Assembly: GCA_020621985.1 (NCBI GenBank)
Contig: JAHRYS010000001.1
Coordinates: forward strand, 434,001 to 498,000
Length of the DNA: 64,000 nucleotides
Direction of reading: 5' to 3'
DNA from: Candidatus Ferrigenium altingense
GTDB lineage: Bacteria > Pseudomonadota > Gammaproteobacteria > Burkholderiales > Gallionellaceae
Shown here: positions 30,601-40,562 of the stretch, in pieces
Layout: each line of letters opens with the position of its first letter
Numbering within the stretch: the stretch's first letter is position 1
The notes under the pieces: model-generated
What the model saw: only the letters and a program-made list of their open reading frames with translations
Database searches by the model: none
Told to the model about the DNA's origin: nothing
Made by a program: the position numbers and the translations under genes

Positions 30601-30753
30601 GCCGCGATCCTGGCGATGATCCCGCTGACCCGCCAGGTGTTCTGGGGGCCGATGGCCGTGTCCATCATGGGCGGGCTGGTCGTCGCCACGCTGCTCACCT
30701 GCCTGTTCCTGCCCGCGCTGTATGCGGCGTGGTTCAGGGTGCGGGAGGTTTAA
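27682..30753 (+). CDS. RND efflux transporter permease (AcrB/HAE1-like)
   Basis: 1023 aa; GLLVDDAIIAVEMM, repeated TM architecture, GFVANLGFIALAGMIMRNSVILVDQI; 4-bp overlap with the adaptor gene. Confidence 0.95.
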   Translation: MKGPNLSAWALAHQQMVLFLIIVLMGAGVISYFNLGRAEDPDFTFKVMVVRTLWPGATAQEVEQEVTERIEKKLQETPWVDVLRSASKPGDSMVFVMLKDYTPKTEVPEAWRQVRKKLDDIRHTLPEGVQGPFPNDEFGDVQINIFALTGDGFDLAALHRYADQVALDLKQVPDVRRVELFGVQDEKIYLEIAPHRLANLGITPGQIGEALQKQNMVGPAGFVDTATDRVQLRVSGGFDSVERVRNADLLVNGQHFRLGDIAKVSRGFADPPNPQMRVGGQPAIGIGVVMDKGGNVIRLGENLQLAMKKITADLPAGVDMHVVANQPEVVKGSIRLFENSLAEAILIVLAVSFLSLGWRTGTVVALSIPLVLAITFFLMKVFGIGLQRISLGALVIALGLLVDDAIIAVEMMVVKMEQGWDRFKAATFAYTSTAFPMLTGTLITAAAFTPVGFSKSAASEYTISIFQVVTIALLVSWIVAVVFTPYLGYKLLDPKKLVEKAQKHGADVYDTPFYRRFRALVTWCLRNRWKVIGATAGIFVLSIVAFNVGVQKQFFPAANRLELIVDVWLPQGASLKATEAETKRIEQILAGDPAAASYSSYIGNGAPRFILSLDVRLFSDNYAQVVIVTKGLQEREELKRRLTNLFTSAEGGFSHIHARVSRLENGPPIGYPVQFRVMGEDVEQVRTIAGKVADLMRANTHLQDVSFDWDEKIKALRVEVDQDRARQLGTSSREISQALQGWLNGVALAQYREGDQLIDVVWRGTGDLETRSLDRLSDLDIPLPNGRHVPLAQVAKLVPVLEEGLIWRRNRLPTMTVLGDMADKTQPATVSAELNAQLDALRAALPIGYRIEMGGSVEESAKGETAIKAVVPLMLVGVITLLMIQLQSISRTVIVLLTAPLGLIGVTLALLVFQVPFGFVANLGFIALAGMIMRNSVILVDQIRQDEEDGKTQWEAIIGSTVRRFRPISLTAAAAILAMIPLTRQVFWGPMAVSIMGGLVVATLLTCLFLPALYAAWFRVREV

Positions 30754-31041
30754 GCGCGAACCCTGTTCTGGATTAGTGACTGCGAAGGAAGAGAATCAAT
30801 TTGACTCCGGTGCTTGTACTTTTTTTAAAGTTCTGATGGGCTGCTTCCGGGCTGGGAATAATGCAACACCACTTTCGCCTTCGTGCCAATAAGCGATGCT
30901 CAAGGTTGAAAACTCGATACCAGAAAGCTGACGTTTGCGAAGTCTATCGAGGCATAGCATATGGTCAGTCTTTGTGGAAACCCGTACTGAACCTGATTTA
31001 CCGCAGGTGAGCAAGAAGGTAGAATGCAGCAGGGGAGATTT

Positions 31042-32016
31042 ATGCCAAGAGCCGATTTAATCGTTAATCTTGTTCGTGCTGGCGCACAAGGTGACCAAGG
31101 CTTGTTCCGGTCAACCGTCGAAGCCATCGCAGCAGAAGAGCGCGCAAAGCACCACAACCTGTTAGCGAATCGGTTGGAGGAGAACTTGCGCGAAGCTAAT
31201 ACACGTCCAAAACCTGTCGAAGTAGTCAGAAGTTTTGATGGTGGTCATGGCGGACTTCTCTATGAGATTGAACCGTGCCGTACACTTGATTCGGTATTGC
31301 TGCCGGATGAGGTAAGCCAGTCCATAAGGGAATTGGTTGAAGAGCAACAGCGCCGCGATATTCTGCGTTCTTACGGTCTTGAACCACGTCATCGACTGTT
31401 ACTTTCCGGGCCACCCGGAAATGGCAAAACAACTTTAGCTGAAGCAGTTGCCTTCGAGTTGATGTCACCGCTGTTCGTGGTGCGCTATGAGGCAGTTATC
31501 GGGAGTTTTCTAGGGGAAACTAGCAGCCGTTTGAAGCGGTTGTTTGATTTTGTTCGTACACACCAGTGTGTACTGTTCTTTGACGAGTTTGATACGCTGG
31601 GCAAAGAGCGTGGAGACACCCACGAGACCGGAGAGATCAAGAGAGTCGTCAGCTCCCTCTTGCTTCAAATTGATTCTTTGCCAAGTCATGTTGTGGTGGT
31701 TACAGCCACAAACCATGCCGAACTATTGGATCGTGCTGTGTGGCGTCGTTTTCAGTTGCGTCTCAGCATGCCAACACCAACCTTGGAACAAAAAACAAAA
31801 TGGTTTTCCCGCTTCGAGGAGCAGATTGGTCATCGCCTTGGTCTAACGCCAAAGACATTGGCAACACGACTGAAGGATGCGAACTTTTCCGATCTGGAAG
31901 AATTTTGCCAAGACATCCATCGTCGCTATGTGCTTGCAATGCCTGATGGCAATCTGCGTGCCATCATCAATGATAGGTTGGCGCATTGGCAAAATCGCGT
32001 TCAGCCCAACGCATAA
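31042..32016 (+). CDS. AAA+ ATPase, IetA-like
   Basis: Walker A LLSGPPGNGKTTLAEA, Walker B VLFFDEFDTLGKERG, VVVVTATNHAELLDRAVWRRFQLRL; RBS AGGGGAG before ATG 31042; directly upstream of an S8 protease gene. Confidence 0.85.
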   Translation: MPRADLIVNLVRAGAQGDQGLFRSTVEAIAAEERAKHHNLLANRLEENLREANTRPKPVEVVRSFDGGHGGLLYEIEPCRTLDSVLLPDEVSQSIRELVEEQQRRDILRSYGLEPRHRLLLSGPPGNGKTTLAEAVAFELMSPLFVVRYEAVIGSFLGETSSRLKRLFDFVRTHQCVLFFDEFDTLGKERGDTHETGEIKRVVSSLLLQIDSLPSHVVVVTATNHAELLDRAVWRRFQLRLSMPTPTLEQKTKWFSRFEEQIGHRLGLTPKTLATRLKDANFSDLEEFCQDIHRRYVLAMPDGNLRAIINDRLAHWQNRVQPNA

Positions 32017-32040
32017 TCCGGCAACAACAAGGGGGCACGG

Positions 32041-34596
32041 ATGAGCGAACAGCAACTACCTTTACTTCTCTTTCCTCGCCCCACCTCCACTAGTAAAGAT
32101 AAAAGACCTCCCCCTCGGTCAACGCTACAACTTCCTTCCGCTGATCGTCAACAAGAACGGCTAGGGCCAAAATTTACGACGCTTCAAGCGACCTTCGATG
32201 CTCAGCGAATTCAGTTGCAGGAAATGGCCCCGCAGGACGAACCTGAACTCGTAGTCGTGTTTGAAACCATCGGCTCGATTAGCAGCTTTGTGGGTGCTGT
32301 AAAACGCATAGATGGACTTGAGTGGTTGCTGGAAGCTGATGAGCTTGATATAGAACCGGACGATGATTTTTATGACACAGGGAAGCCGGAAAAATCCTTA
32401 TCAGGAAGCCTTTTTCTGCTGGGCACTAATCGTCAGGCACTGATTGAAATCATTAGTCTATGGACAAGCTATCAAAGCGATCCGACAGCCAAATTCGATC
32501 ACGGCTTTGGAGCATGGAAAGAGGTGTTCAAACATTTGCGGGATGTTCGATTCTGGGGGGCTCGGGATCGTCTTGGGCAGGACATCATTCAATACTGGCA
32601 GAATCATCTGGACGCAGGTGATGATCTCATCCGATTTGAGATTGAAGCATGGTATTTCGCATCACTAGAGAAGAATCAGAAAGCCTCAGAGGAACTCACA
32701 CGCTTGGTTACAGCGCAAGGCGGGAGAATTCTGCGAAGCGCACTGATTGAAGAAGTTGCATATCACGGATTTTTGGTTGAACTATCTGCCACTGGTGTGC
32801 GCAGTCTATTGAGCACTTCCCCTCCTGAACTTACCTTGTCAGATCGTGTGATGTTTTTCCGGCCATGTGGTCAGGCAATTGCACCACACACTGAAGACGA
32901 AAATAATTTACCGGCAGGTAGTCCACCCTCTCAGCCAGTTTCTGGCAACCCCGTAGTTGCTTTACTTGATGGGTTGCCTTTGCAAAATCACCCTATGCTA
33001 AACGGTCGGTTGATGATCGACGATCCTGAAGGATGGGAGAGCACTTACGAGGCCAGAGACCGTGTACACGGGACAGCAATGGCCTCACTGATTGCACTTG
33101 GCGAATTGGATGGCCCCAAGCAGCCCCTTCGCAAGCCAATTTATGTGCGACCTATCATGCGTCCTGACCCAGAGGACACAAGCTTACCCAGAACCGAATC
33201 GACACCGCACAATGTCTTGTTGATCGATCTAGTTCATCGCGCAGTTCGTAGGATGTTCGAGGGTGAAGGTGACGCTCCCTCGTCCGCACCAACAGTGAGA
33301 GTCATCAATCTTTCCCTTGGAGATTTGCAGCGACCATTCGATAGATCATTATCGCCGTGGGCGCGATTATTAGACTGGCTGTCTTACCGATACCGCGTTT
33401 TGTTTGTAGTCAGCGCTGGTAATGTGGCCTCTGACTTGGTGTTAAACACCCCTCGTGAAACGCTATCAAACCTTCCGCTTGAAGAGCGTCAACGCTTAGC
33501 ATTGGGATCGCTGTTCGCTGAATCTGTAAATCGGCGGCTTCTGTCTCCGGCGGAAGCAATCAATGTCATCACTGTTGGAGCGGTTCATACCGACTCTTCA
33601 AGATCAGCGACCATTCCCACACGCCATGATTTATTCCCTGATCGCGGAGTGTCGCCTTACTCGTGCATTGGTCATGGATTCCGACGTGCAATTAAGCCCG
33701 AAATCGTGTTGCCGGGTGGCCGCATTCTGTATAAAGAAAACCATACACCTCCCGGCAATACAGAGGTTAGTATGGTCAATACTCCAAGAGCACCCGGTCA
33801 CCTTGTAGCTACGCCACCCAATGTTCTTGGCAACAACACGAAATATACAAGTGGTACAAGCAATGCAGCCGCTTTAGCCAGCCGAGGCGCAGCACAAGCG
33901 TTTGACGTAATTGATGCACTTCGTGCAGGGAATCCGCAATCGCTACCCGAAAGATTTGATGCTGTATTGTTAAAGGCGCTACTCACTCATGGGGCTGATT
34001 GGGGTGATCTTGAGCATCAGATACTTGCGGCACGCCCCGATATTACTGATCGAAGAAAACAACAGGACTTTATCGCTAGGTTCGTCGGCTATGGGCTGGC
34101 AGATATTGACCGAGCATTAACGTGTACTGAACAACGAGCAACGTTGATTGGTGTTGGCGAGCTGAAAGATGGTGAAGCTCTAGAATTCCGAGCTCCTATG
34201 CCGCCTTGCTTAAGTGCCAAAACGATCAAACGTCGCCTGACAATTACTTTGGCATGGCTGACGCCTGTTAATGTGCGCAATTCGAAATACCGCTCTGCAA
34301 GATTGTGGATCAATCCGCCAAGCGATGAGTTCGGCGTGTCACGGGTTAATTACCAGTGGCAGCATGTTCAGCGCGGAACATTGCAGCATGAAATACTGGA
34401 GGGCGGGAATGCACTTGCCTTTGTCGACGGCAACGAAGCAGTTTTCAAAGTCAATTGCAGTGAGGATGGGGGGAAACTCCCCGACCCCGTGCCATTCGCA
34501 TTGTGTGTTTCGCTGGAAGTTGCAGAGGGCATTGAACTTCCTATTTACCAACAAATTCGAGATCGAGTATCTGTAAGAGTAGGGGTGCAGTCATAA
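32041..34596 (+). CDS. S8 (subtilisin-like) serine peptidase, IetS-like
   Basis: Catalytic motifs VVALLDGLPLQNHPML (Asp), RDRVHGTAMASLIAL (His), TKYTSGTSNAAALASRGAAQ (Ser); 851 aa. Confidence 0.88.
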   Translation: MSEQQLPLLLFPRPTSTSKDKRPPPRSTLQLPSADRQQERLGPKFTTLQATFDAQRIQLQEMAPQDEPELVVVFETIGSISSFVGAVKRIDGLEWLLEADELDIEPDDDFYDTGKPEKSLSGSLFLLGTNRQALIEIISLWTSYQSDPTAKFDHGFGAWKEVFKHLRDVRFWGARDRLGQDIIQYWQNHLDAGDDLIRFEIEAWYFASLEKNQKASEELTRLVTAQGGRILRSALIEEVAYHGFLVELSATGVRSLLSTSPPELTLSDRVMFFRPCGQAIAPHTEDENNLPAGSPPSQPVSGNPVVALLDGLPLQNHPMLNGRLMIDDPEGWESTYEARDRVHGTAMASLIALGELDGPKQPLRKPIYVRPIMRPDPEDTSLPRTESTPHNVLLIDLVHRAVRRMFEGEGDAPSSAPTVRVINLSLGDLQRPFDRSLSPWARLLDWLSYRYRVLFVVSAGNVASDLVLNTPRETLSNLPLEERQRLALGSLFAESVNRRLLSPAEAINVITVGAVHTDSSRSATIPTRHDLFPDRGVSPYSCIGHGFRRAIKPEIVLPGGRILYKENHTPPGNTEVSMVNTPRAPGHLVATPPNVLGNNTKYTSGTSNAAALASRGAAQAFDVIDALRAGNPQSLPERFDAVLLKALLTHGADWGDLEHQILAARPDITDRRKQQDFIARFVGYGLADIDRALTCTEQRATLIGVGELKDGEALEFRAPMPPCLSAKTIKRRLTITLAWLTPVNVRNSKYRSARLWINPPSDEFGVSRVNYQWQHVQRGTLQHEILEGGNALAFVDGNEAVFKVNCSEDGGKLPDPVPFALCVSLEVAEGIELPIYQQIRDRVSVRVGVQS

Positions 34597-34956
34597 TCTA
34601 ACTTATGCTGCAATGAGCTTAGTGATCGAGCGACTTTAGGGGGCTCGATCATCTGCCTTGTGGCGCAAGCCAAGAATTGATTGCATATTCCGCGCGCCAC
34701 CAAAGCTGACTGTCATCGTAGTCGGCAATGTGTCGATTGCTGCCCGTGGCGAATGACTGCTATCAGGGAGTAGGAATAGCTTCTACATTTAACCTTTCAG
34801 TCACGGCGCTTGCAATAAGCCCCGCAACCCCCGCACCTTCGCTATCGCTGTGGTATCGAACAGGCTGCGCGCTACAAAACCGGACAGATCAAAAACTCGC
34901 GAAAGCGTAATCCGACCGCTTTGTCATAGTACGGGCAATGTGGTTTAATCGCGCCC

Positions 34957-35829
34957 ATGAAATTTCCCTTCCAGAACGTCGCGCTGATCGGCAAGCACAA
35001 GGCCCCGGAAATTGCCGAGCCGTTGTTGCGCCTAGCCGCGTTTTTGTCGTCCCGGGGGCTGAATGTGGTGGTGGATAGCCTGACTGCCGAACAGATCGAA
35101 TCCAGCCCTTACCCGGCGATGAATCTGAACGAGATGGCCCATGCGGTGGATCTGGCCGTCGTGATCGGCGGCGACGGCACCATGCTGAACATCGCGCGCA
35201 CCCTGTCGCCGTACCAGGTGCCGCTGGTCGGGGTGAACCAGGGCAGGCTGGGTTTTCTCACCGATCTCACGCTGGAAAACATGCAGGACAGCATGGCGGC
35301 GATGCTGGACGGCAAGTTCGTCACCGAGCAGCGCCTGCTGTTGTCGGCGCGCGTGCTGCGCGGCGATGTCGAGGTGTTCAGCGGGCTGGCCTTCAACGAG
35401 GTAGCGGTGCATCGCAACCATGCCAGCAGCATGGTCGAGTTCGAGGTGCGCATCGACGGCGAATACCTCTACAACCAGCGCGCCGACGGGTTGATCGTCT
35501 CGACGCCCACCGGTTCGACCGCCTATGCGATGTCGGCGGGCGGCCCGATATTGCATCCCAGCCTGGATGTGATCGAGCTGGTGCCGGTATGCCCGCACAC
35601 ATTGAGCAACCGCCCCATCGTGGTGAAAGGCTCATCGGTGCTGGAGATTCTGATGCACCGCACCGGCGATATCCGCGTGCGTTTTGACAGCCACACCAAC
35701 TACGATCTGCAACTGCACGACAAGATCATCGTCACGCGCCATCCCGAGCCTGCCTGCCTGCTGCATCCGGTGGGGCATAGCTATTACCACACGCTGCGCG
35801 AGAAGCTGCTCTGGAATCAGACCTTGTAA
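34957..35829 (+). CDS. nadK: NAD kinase
   Basis: VVIGGDGTMLNIAR; GVNQGRLGFLTDL; DGLIVSTPTGSTAYAMSAGGPILHP. Confidence 0.95.
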   Translation: MKFPFQNVALIGKHKAPEIAEPLLRLAAFLSSRGLNVVVDSLTAEQIESSPYPAMNLNEMAHAVDLAVVIGGDGTMLNIARTLSPYQVPLVGVNQGRLGFLTDLTLENMQDSMAAMLDGKFVTEQRLLLSARVLRGDVEVFSGLAFNEVAVHRNHASSMVEFEVRIDGEYLYNQRADGLIVSTPTGSTAYAMSAGGPILHPSLDVIELVPVCPHTLSNRPIVVKGSSVLEILMHRTGDIRVRFDSHTNYDLQLHDKIIVTRHPEPACLLHPVGHSYYHTLREKLLWNQTL

Positions 35830-35889
35830 ATGCTGAAATTTCCGACCTTGATGTTTTATAAATTTAGCCACTCCGAAACGAGGCTCATT

Positions 35890-35944
35890 GTAGGAGCGGG
35901 CCATGCCCGCGATAGTGAGTCTCGCGGGCATGGCCCGCTCCTAC
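35890..35944. repeat. REP-like palindrome GTAGGAGCGGGCCATGCCCGCGA (23-bp perfect arms)
   Basis: GTAGGAGCGGGCCATGCCCGCGA-N9-TCGCGGGCATGGCCCGCTCCTAC between nadK and recN. Confidence 0.9.
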
Positions 35945-35984
35945 AGGGGTAGTGAACATCTTCATGAAACGTCTGGTTTAGAAA

Positions 35985-37646
35985 ATGCTGAAGTTCCTGA
36001 GCATCCGCGATTTCGTTATCGTCTCCTCGCTTGAGCTGGATTTTTCTTCCGGTTTCACCGCACTGACCGGCGAGACCGGTGCGGGCAAATCCATCCTGAT
36101 CGACGCATTGTCGCTGGCGCTCGGCGAGCGCGGCGACGCGGCCATGGTGCGCAACGGCTGCGAGCGCGCCGAGATCGCCGCCGAGTTCGATATTGCCGCG
36201 TTGCCGCATTTGCAGGCATGGCTGGCCGGCCAAGAATTGGCGGGCGACGAGGGCGTATGCCTGTTGCGCCGCGTGCTGGATGCCAATGGGCGTTCGCGCG
36301 GCTTCATCAACGGGTGCAGCGCCACACTGCAACAGATGCGCGACGCGGGCGAGCAGTTGCTGGATATCCACGGCCAGCATGCGCATCAATCGCTGGTTCG
36401 GCCCGACGCGCAGCGTATGCTGCTGGACGGTTATGCGGGCGTGGCCGCCGATGCGGAGAAAGTCGCAGCCCTGTACCGCGACTGGCAGGCCCTGCGCCGC
36501 CGCCGTATCAGCCTCAGCGAAAATGCCGAGGCCGTGGCCGCCGAACGCGAGCTGTTGCGCTTCCAGCGCGACGAGCTGGAAGGGCTGGGTTTTAATGCCG
36601 CCGATTGGCAGGAGCTGCAAGCCGACTACGCGCGCCTCGCTCATGCGGCGAGCCTGCTGGAGACCGCCGCATTCGGCATCGAAACCCTGAGCGAGGCGGA
36701 CAACGCCTGCCTGGCGCAGCTCAATGCGCTGGCGGCGCGCCTGCGCGACGGCATGGCGCACGATGCCGGCCTGGGCGAAACGCTGCGTATGCTGGAAAGC
36801 GCGCAGGCCGAGTTGCAGGAAGCGGTGTATGCGTTGCGCCATTACCAGCAGCGCCTGGATACCGACCCGCAACGTCTGCATGAACAGGAGCAGCGCATCC
36901 AGGGCGTGATGGATGCCGCGCGCAAACACCGCGTCGCGCCGGAACAACTGGATGAGGTCTTGCAGCGCATCGTGGCGCGCCTCGCGGAACTGGGCGGCAA
37001 TGCCGATCTGGCCGCGCTGGAACAACAGGAAAAATCCGCGCAGCAAAACTATCTGGCGGCGGTGCAAAAATTGTCGGCGGCGCGCAAGAAAGCCGCCGAC
37101 AAGCTGGCGCGCGAGATCACCGAAGCGATGCAGACGCTGGCGATGCAGGGCGGCAGTTTCGCCGTGGCGTTGCCGCCGCTGGCCGAGGGGAATGCTTGTG
37201 GCCTGGAGACGATAGAGTTCCAGGTCGCCGCCAATCCCGGTGTGCCGCCGCGCAGTCTGGCCAAGGTCGCATCGGGCGGCGAGTTGTCGCGCATCAGCCT
37301 GGCGATCCAGGTTGCCGCGAGCCAGGTCGCCAGCGTGCCGACGCTGATCTTCGACGAGGTGGACAGCGGCATCGGCGGGCGCGTCGCGGAAATCGTCGGG
37401 CATTTGCTCAAGAAACTGGGCAAGGATTATCAGGTGCTGTGCGTGACGCATTTGCCGCAGGTCGCCGCCGCCGCCGACCACCAGTGGCAGGTGAGCAAGG
37501 CGGCGGAGAACGGCGTCACGCTGAGCCATATCGCCGTGCTGGACGGCGAACAGCGCGTCGAGGAGATCGCGCGCATGCTGGGCGGCGTGAAGATCACCGA
37601 CACGACGCGCAAACATGCGGCGGAGATGTTGGGCGCGGCCGCTTGA
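35985..37646 (+). CDS. recN: DNA repair protein RecN
   Basis: MLKFLSIRDFVIVSSLELDFSSGFTALTGETGAGKSILIDALSLALGERG; LASGGELSRISLAIQ-type C-terminal signature; DEVDSGIGGRVAE. Confidence 0.95.
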   Translation: MLKFLSIRDFVIVSSLELDFSSGFTALTGETGAGKSILIDALSLALGERGDAAMVRNGCERAEIAAEFDIAALPHLQAWLAGQELAGDEGVCLLRRVLDANGRSRGFINGCSATLQQMRDAGEQLLDIHGQHAHQSLVRPDAQRMLLDGYAGVAADAEKVAALYRDWQALRRRRISLSENAEAVAAERELLRFQRDELEGLGFNAADWQELQADYARLAHAASLLETAAFGIETLSEADNACLAQLNALAARLRDGMAHDAGLGETLRMLESAQAELQEAVYALRHYQQRLDTDPQRLHEQEQRIQGVMDAARKHRVAPEQLDEVLQRIVARLAELGGNADLAALEQQEKSAQQNYLAAVQKLSAARKKAADKLAREITEAMQTLAMQGGSFAVALPPLAEGNACGLETIEFQVAANPGVPPRSLAKVASGGELSRISLAIQVAASQVASVPTLIFDEVDSGIGGRVAEIVGHLLKKLGKDYQVLCVTHLPQVAAAADHQWQVSKAAENGVTLSHIAVLDGEQRVEEIARMLGGVKITDTTRKHAAEMLGAAA

Positions 37647-37689
37647 GGTATCATGCGCCGGCTAAATTTTGGAGCTGACTGAGACTATT

Positions 37690-38835
37690 ATGCGTATCAA
37701 ACTGGTTTTGCTTTCCACGCTGCTGGCTTCGTGCAGCTACATTTCCTCGCCGGTATTGTCGCCGTACAAGATGGACATCCGCCAGGGAAATTATATTACG
37801 CCGGAGATGCGCGAGAAACTCAAGCTCGGCATGTCAAAACAGCAGGTGCGTTATGTGATGGGCACGCCGATGGTCAGCGATGCCTTTCACGGCAACCGCT
37901 GGGACTATATATATAGCTTGGAGCAGCGCGGCGAAGTGGTCGAAAAGCAACGGCTGACGCTTTATTTTGAAGGCGACAATCTGGTGCGCATGGATGATGG
38001 CAGCCAGCCCGTACAAGCCGCACCGGCGATTGCGCAGCAACCGGTTATGGCGCCGGTCGTTGTCACAGCACCGCCGCAACCCGTTGCCAAGGCCGACCCC
38101 TCTGCGGATGTGCTGAAAAGCGTACAGGCCTGGTCGGCGGCTTGGTCGGCCAAGAATGTAAACGGCTACTTGGCCGCGTATACGCCGGACTACAAGCCGC
38201 AGGGCATGAGCCGCAAGGCGTGGGAAAAACAGCGCTTGGAGCGTATCAGTAAGCCCAAGGTGATCGAAGTCGGGCTGAGCGAAGCCAGCGCCAGCATGCA
38301 GGACGACAGCCATGCGACGGTCACGTTCATGCAGCGCTATCGTTCCGACAGCCACCACGATGAGGTGGGAAAAACCTTGCGCATGGTCAAGCTGGAAGGC
38401 AAGTGGTTGATCGCCGAAGAGCAGGCGGGCAAGGCAGTCAAGGCGAAAGCTCAAGTGAATGAGCCGGCCGGTGTCAGCGCGCAGCCGCTAAACGCTAACC
38501 AGCAGGCCGTGCAGGATGCAGTTAAGCGCTGGGCGGATGCGTGGTCGGCGCGCGATGCGGATAAATATCTTGCCAGCTATGCCGATGGATTCAAGCCGAG
38601 CGGTATGAGCAAAGTGGCGTGGGAAAAACAGCGCCGGGAACGCATCAGCAAGGCGCACAGCATTGCGGTGGAAGTCAGCGATCTGGGCATCAAGTTGCGC
38701 GATGACAGTCATGCCAGCGCGACCTTCAAGCAGGTTTACCGCTCCGATACTCATCAGGACGACACGCGCAAAACGCTGCAACTGAAAAAGGTCGGCGATG
38801 TCTGGCTGATCGTTTCCGAACAGGCAGCCAAGTAA
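37690..38835 (+). CDS. bamE: BamE/SmpA lipoprotein with two C-terminal tandem NTF2/Cds6-like repeats
   Basis: Lipobox LLASCSY; BamE core GNYITPEMREKLKLGMSKQQVRYVMGTPMVSDAFHGNRWDYIYSL; two homologous repeats (VQAWSAAWSAKNVNGYLAAYTPDYKPQGMSRKAWEKQR.. / VKRWADAWSARDADKYLASYADGFKPSGMSKVAWEKQR..). Confidence 0.88.
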   Translation: MRIKLVLLSTLLASCSYISSPVLSPYKMDIRQGNYITPEMREKLKLGMSKQQVRYVMGTPMVSDAFHGNRWDYIYSLEQRGEVVEKQRLTLYFEGDNLVRMDDGSQPVQAAPAIAQQPVMAPVVVTAPPQPVAKADPSADVLKSVQAWSAAWSAKNVNGYLAAYTPDYKPQGMSRKAWEKQRLERISKPKVIEVGLSEASASMQDDSHATVTFMQRYRSDSHHDEVGKTLRMVKLEGKWLIAEEQAGKAVKAKAQVNEPAGVSAQPLNANQQAVQDAVKRWADAWSARDADKYLASYADGFKPSGMSKVAWEKQRRERISKAHSIAVEVSDLGIKLRDDSHASATFKQVYRSDTHQDDTRKTLQLKKVGDVWLIVSEQAAK

Positions 38836-38842
38836 AGGATAG

Positions 38843-39652
<810 letters not shown>

Positions 39653-39963
39653 GCTGATTTTTCATATTGCTGGGGTGGGCGGGTTGGCGGCGCACTGCCG
39701 GATTGCACCAACAAAAAGTATTTGCAGTACGCTGCCGGAGCGGGTTGCGTCATTATCGAATTTCGGGTGCTGTGAAAAGCGTTAGAAAAGGCCAATTGAG
39801 AAATCGATATTTCGCGTCCTCCGATGACACATAGCACTGAAATACCTTGGTGGAAAATAGGTAATTAATTGGATTTGTTTGGCTTTTAAACAAGCGGGCA
39901 TATGCAGCGAGTGCAGAAATAATGCTGCAAAGAATACTTGATAAAAACACTCGTTATTTATGC

Positions 39964-39992
39964 TTGACACATCCTGTCGGTTGGGACAAAAT
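39964..39992 (+). promoter_or_regulatory. Candidate sigma70-like promoter of the oxidase/NOR locus with TGTC-N6-GACA dyad in the spacer
   Basis: TTGACA-17 bp-CAAAAT; dyad TGTCGGTTGGGACA at 39975-39988. Confidence 0.4.
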
Positions 39993-40067
39993 TCAAAGGC
40001 GCGTCAAATTGTCGCAGAGCAATTGCGTTAAGCACGCCGTAAATATAATACAAACGGAGGTTATTCT

Positions 40068-40211
40068 ATGGAATCATCCAAAATAGGGGGCGCGCCAGTG
40101 CCCTTTATGCAGCAGATGCTGCACAACAAAATGTTATTGTTGACCATGTTTATAGCCGTCAGTGCCGTGGCTTACTTCGGCATCGGTCTTTACATGCTGC
40201 TCAGGCATTAA
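40068..40211 (+). CDS. 47-aa single-TM microprotein (putative oxidase small subunit)
   Basis: MESSKIGGAPVPFMQQMLHNKMLLLTMFIAVSAVAYFGIGLYMLLRH*; GGAGG RBS; absent from the supplied ORF track because of length. Confidence 0.75.
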   Translation: MESSKIGGAPVPFMQQMLHNKMLLLTMFIAVSAVAYFGIGLYMLLRH

Positions 40212-40363
40212 ACCAGCGTTTTGATTTAAAATTTTCCAGTTTGCCTTTAAAGCGGCAGCTGGAATAGTAGTGTGTGTAAGTAGGTGAAAATTTGTTTTTT
40301 CAGGTTGTTTTGTATCAACTATCAATGGCGCCAGCCATCAATTATCAAAGGGAGGAGTAAGCG

Positions 40364-40519
40364 ATGTCAGAACCAACTTCAAGTGGTGCAAGCCCCCATT
40401 TCATGCAGACTATGCTTGATAACCAGTGGCTTATGTTGGCACTGGGTGTGATAACACCTATGGTGCTTTATACGCTGTGGGGTCTGTGGGACGTGATGAA
40501 CATACCGGTAGCTCCGTAA
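40364..40519 (+). CDS. 51-aa single-TM microprotein, paralogue of the preceding one
   Basis: MSEPTSSGASPHFMQTMLDNQWLMLALGVITPMVLYTLWGLWDVMNIPVAP*; GGAGGAG RBS; shares FMQxMLxN motif. Confidence 0.75.
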   Translation: MSEPTSSGASPHFMQTMLDNQWLMLALGVITPMVLYTLWGLWDVMNIPVAP

Positions 40520-40562
40520 TAACGCCGCACCTGTTTAATTAAATTAAAGGAGAAATACAGCT

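Noticed and set aside
30796-31014. 72-aa minus-strand ORF before the AAA ATPase gene
   Set aside because: No clear RBS or domain; could be a degraded fragment but cannot be supported
34728-34910. 60-aa ORF downstream of the S8 protease
   Set aside because: Low-information translation, likely spurious or a remnant
35856-37616. 586-aa minus-strand ORF opposite recN
   Set aside because: Antisense shadow of RecN
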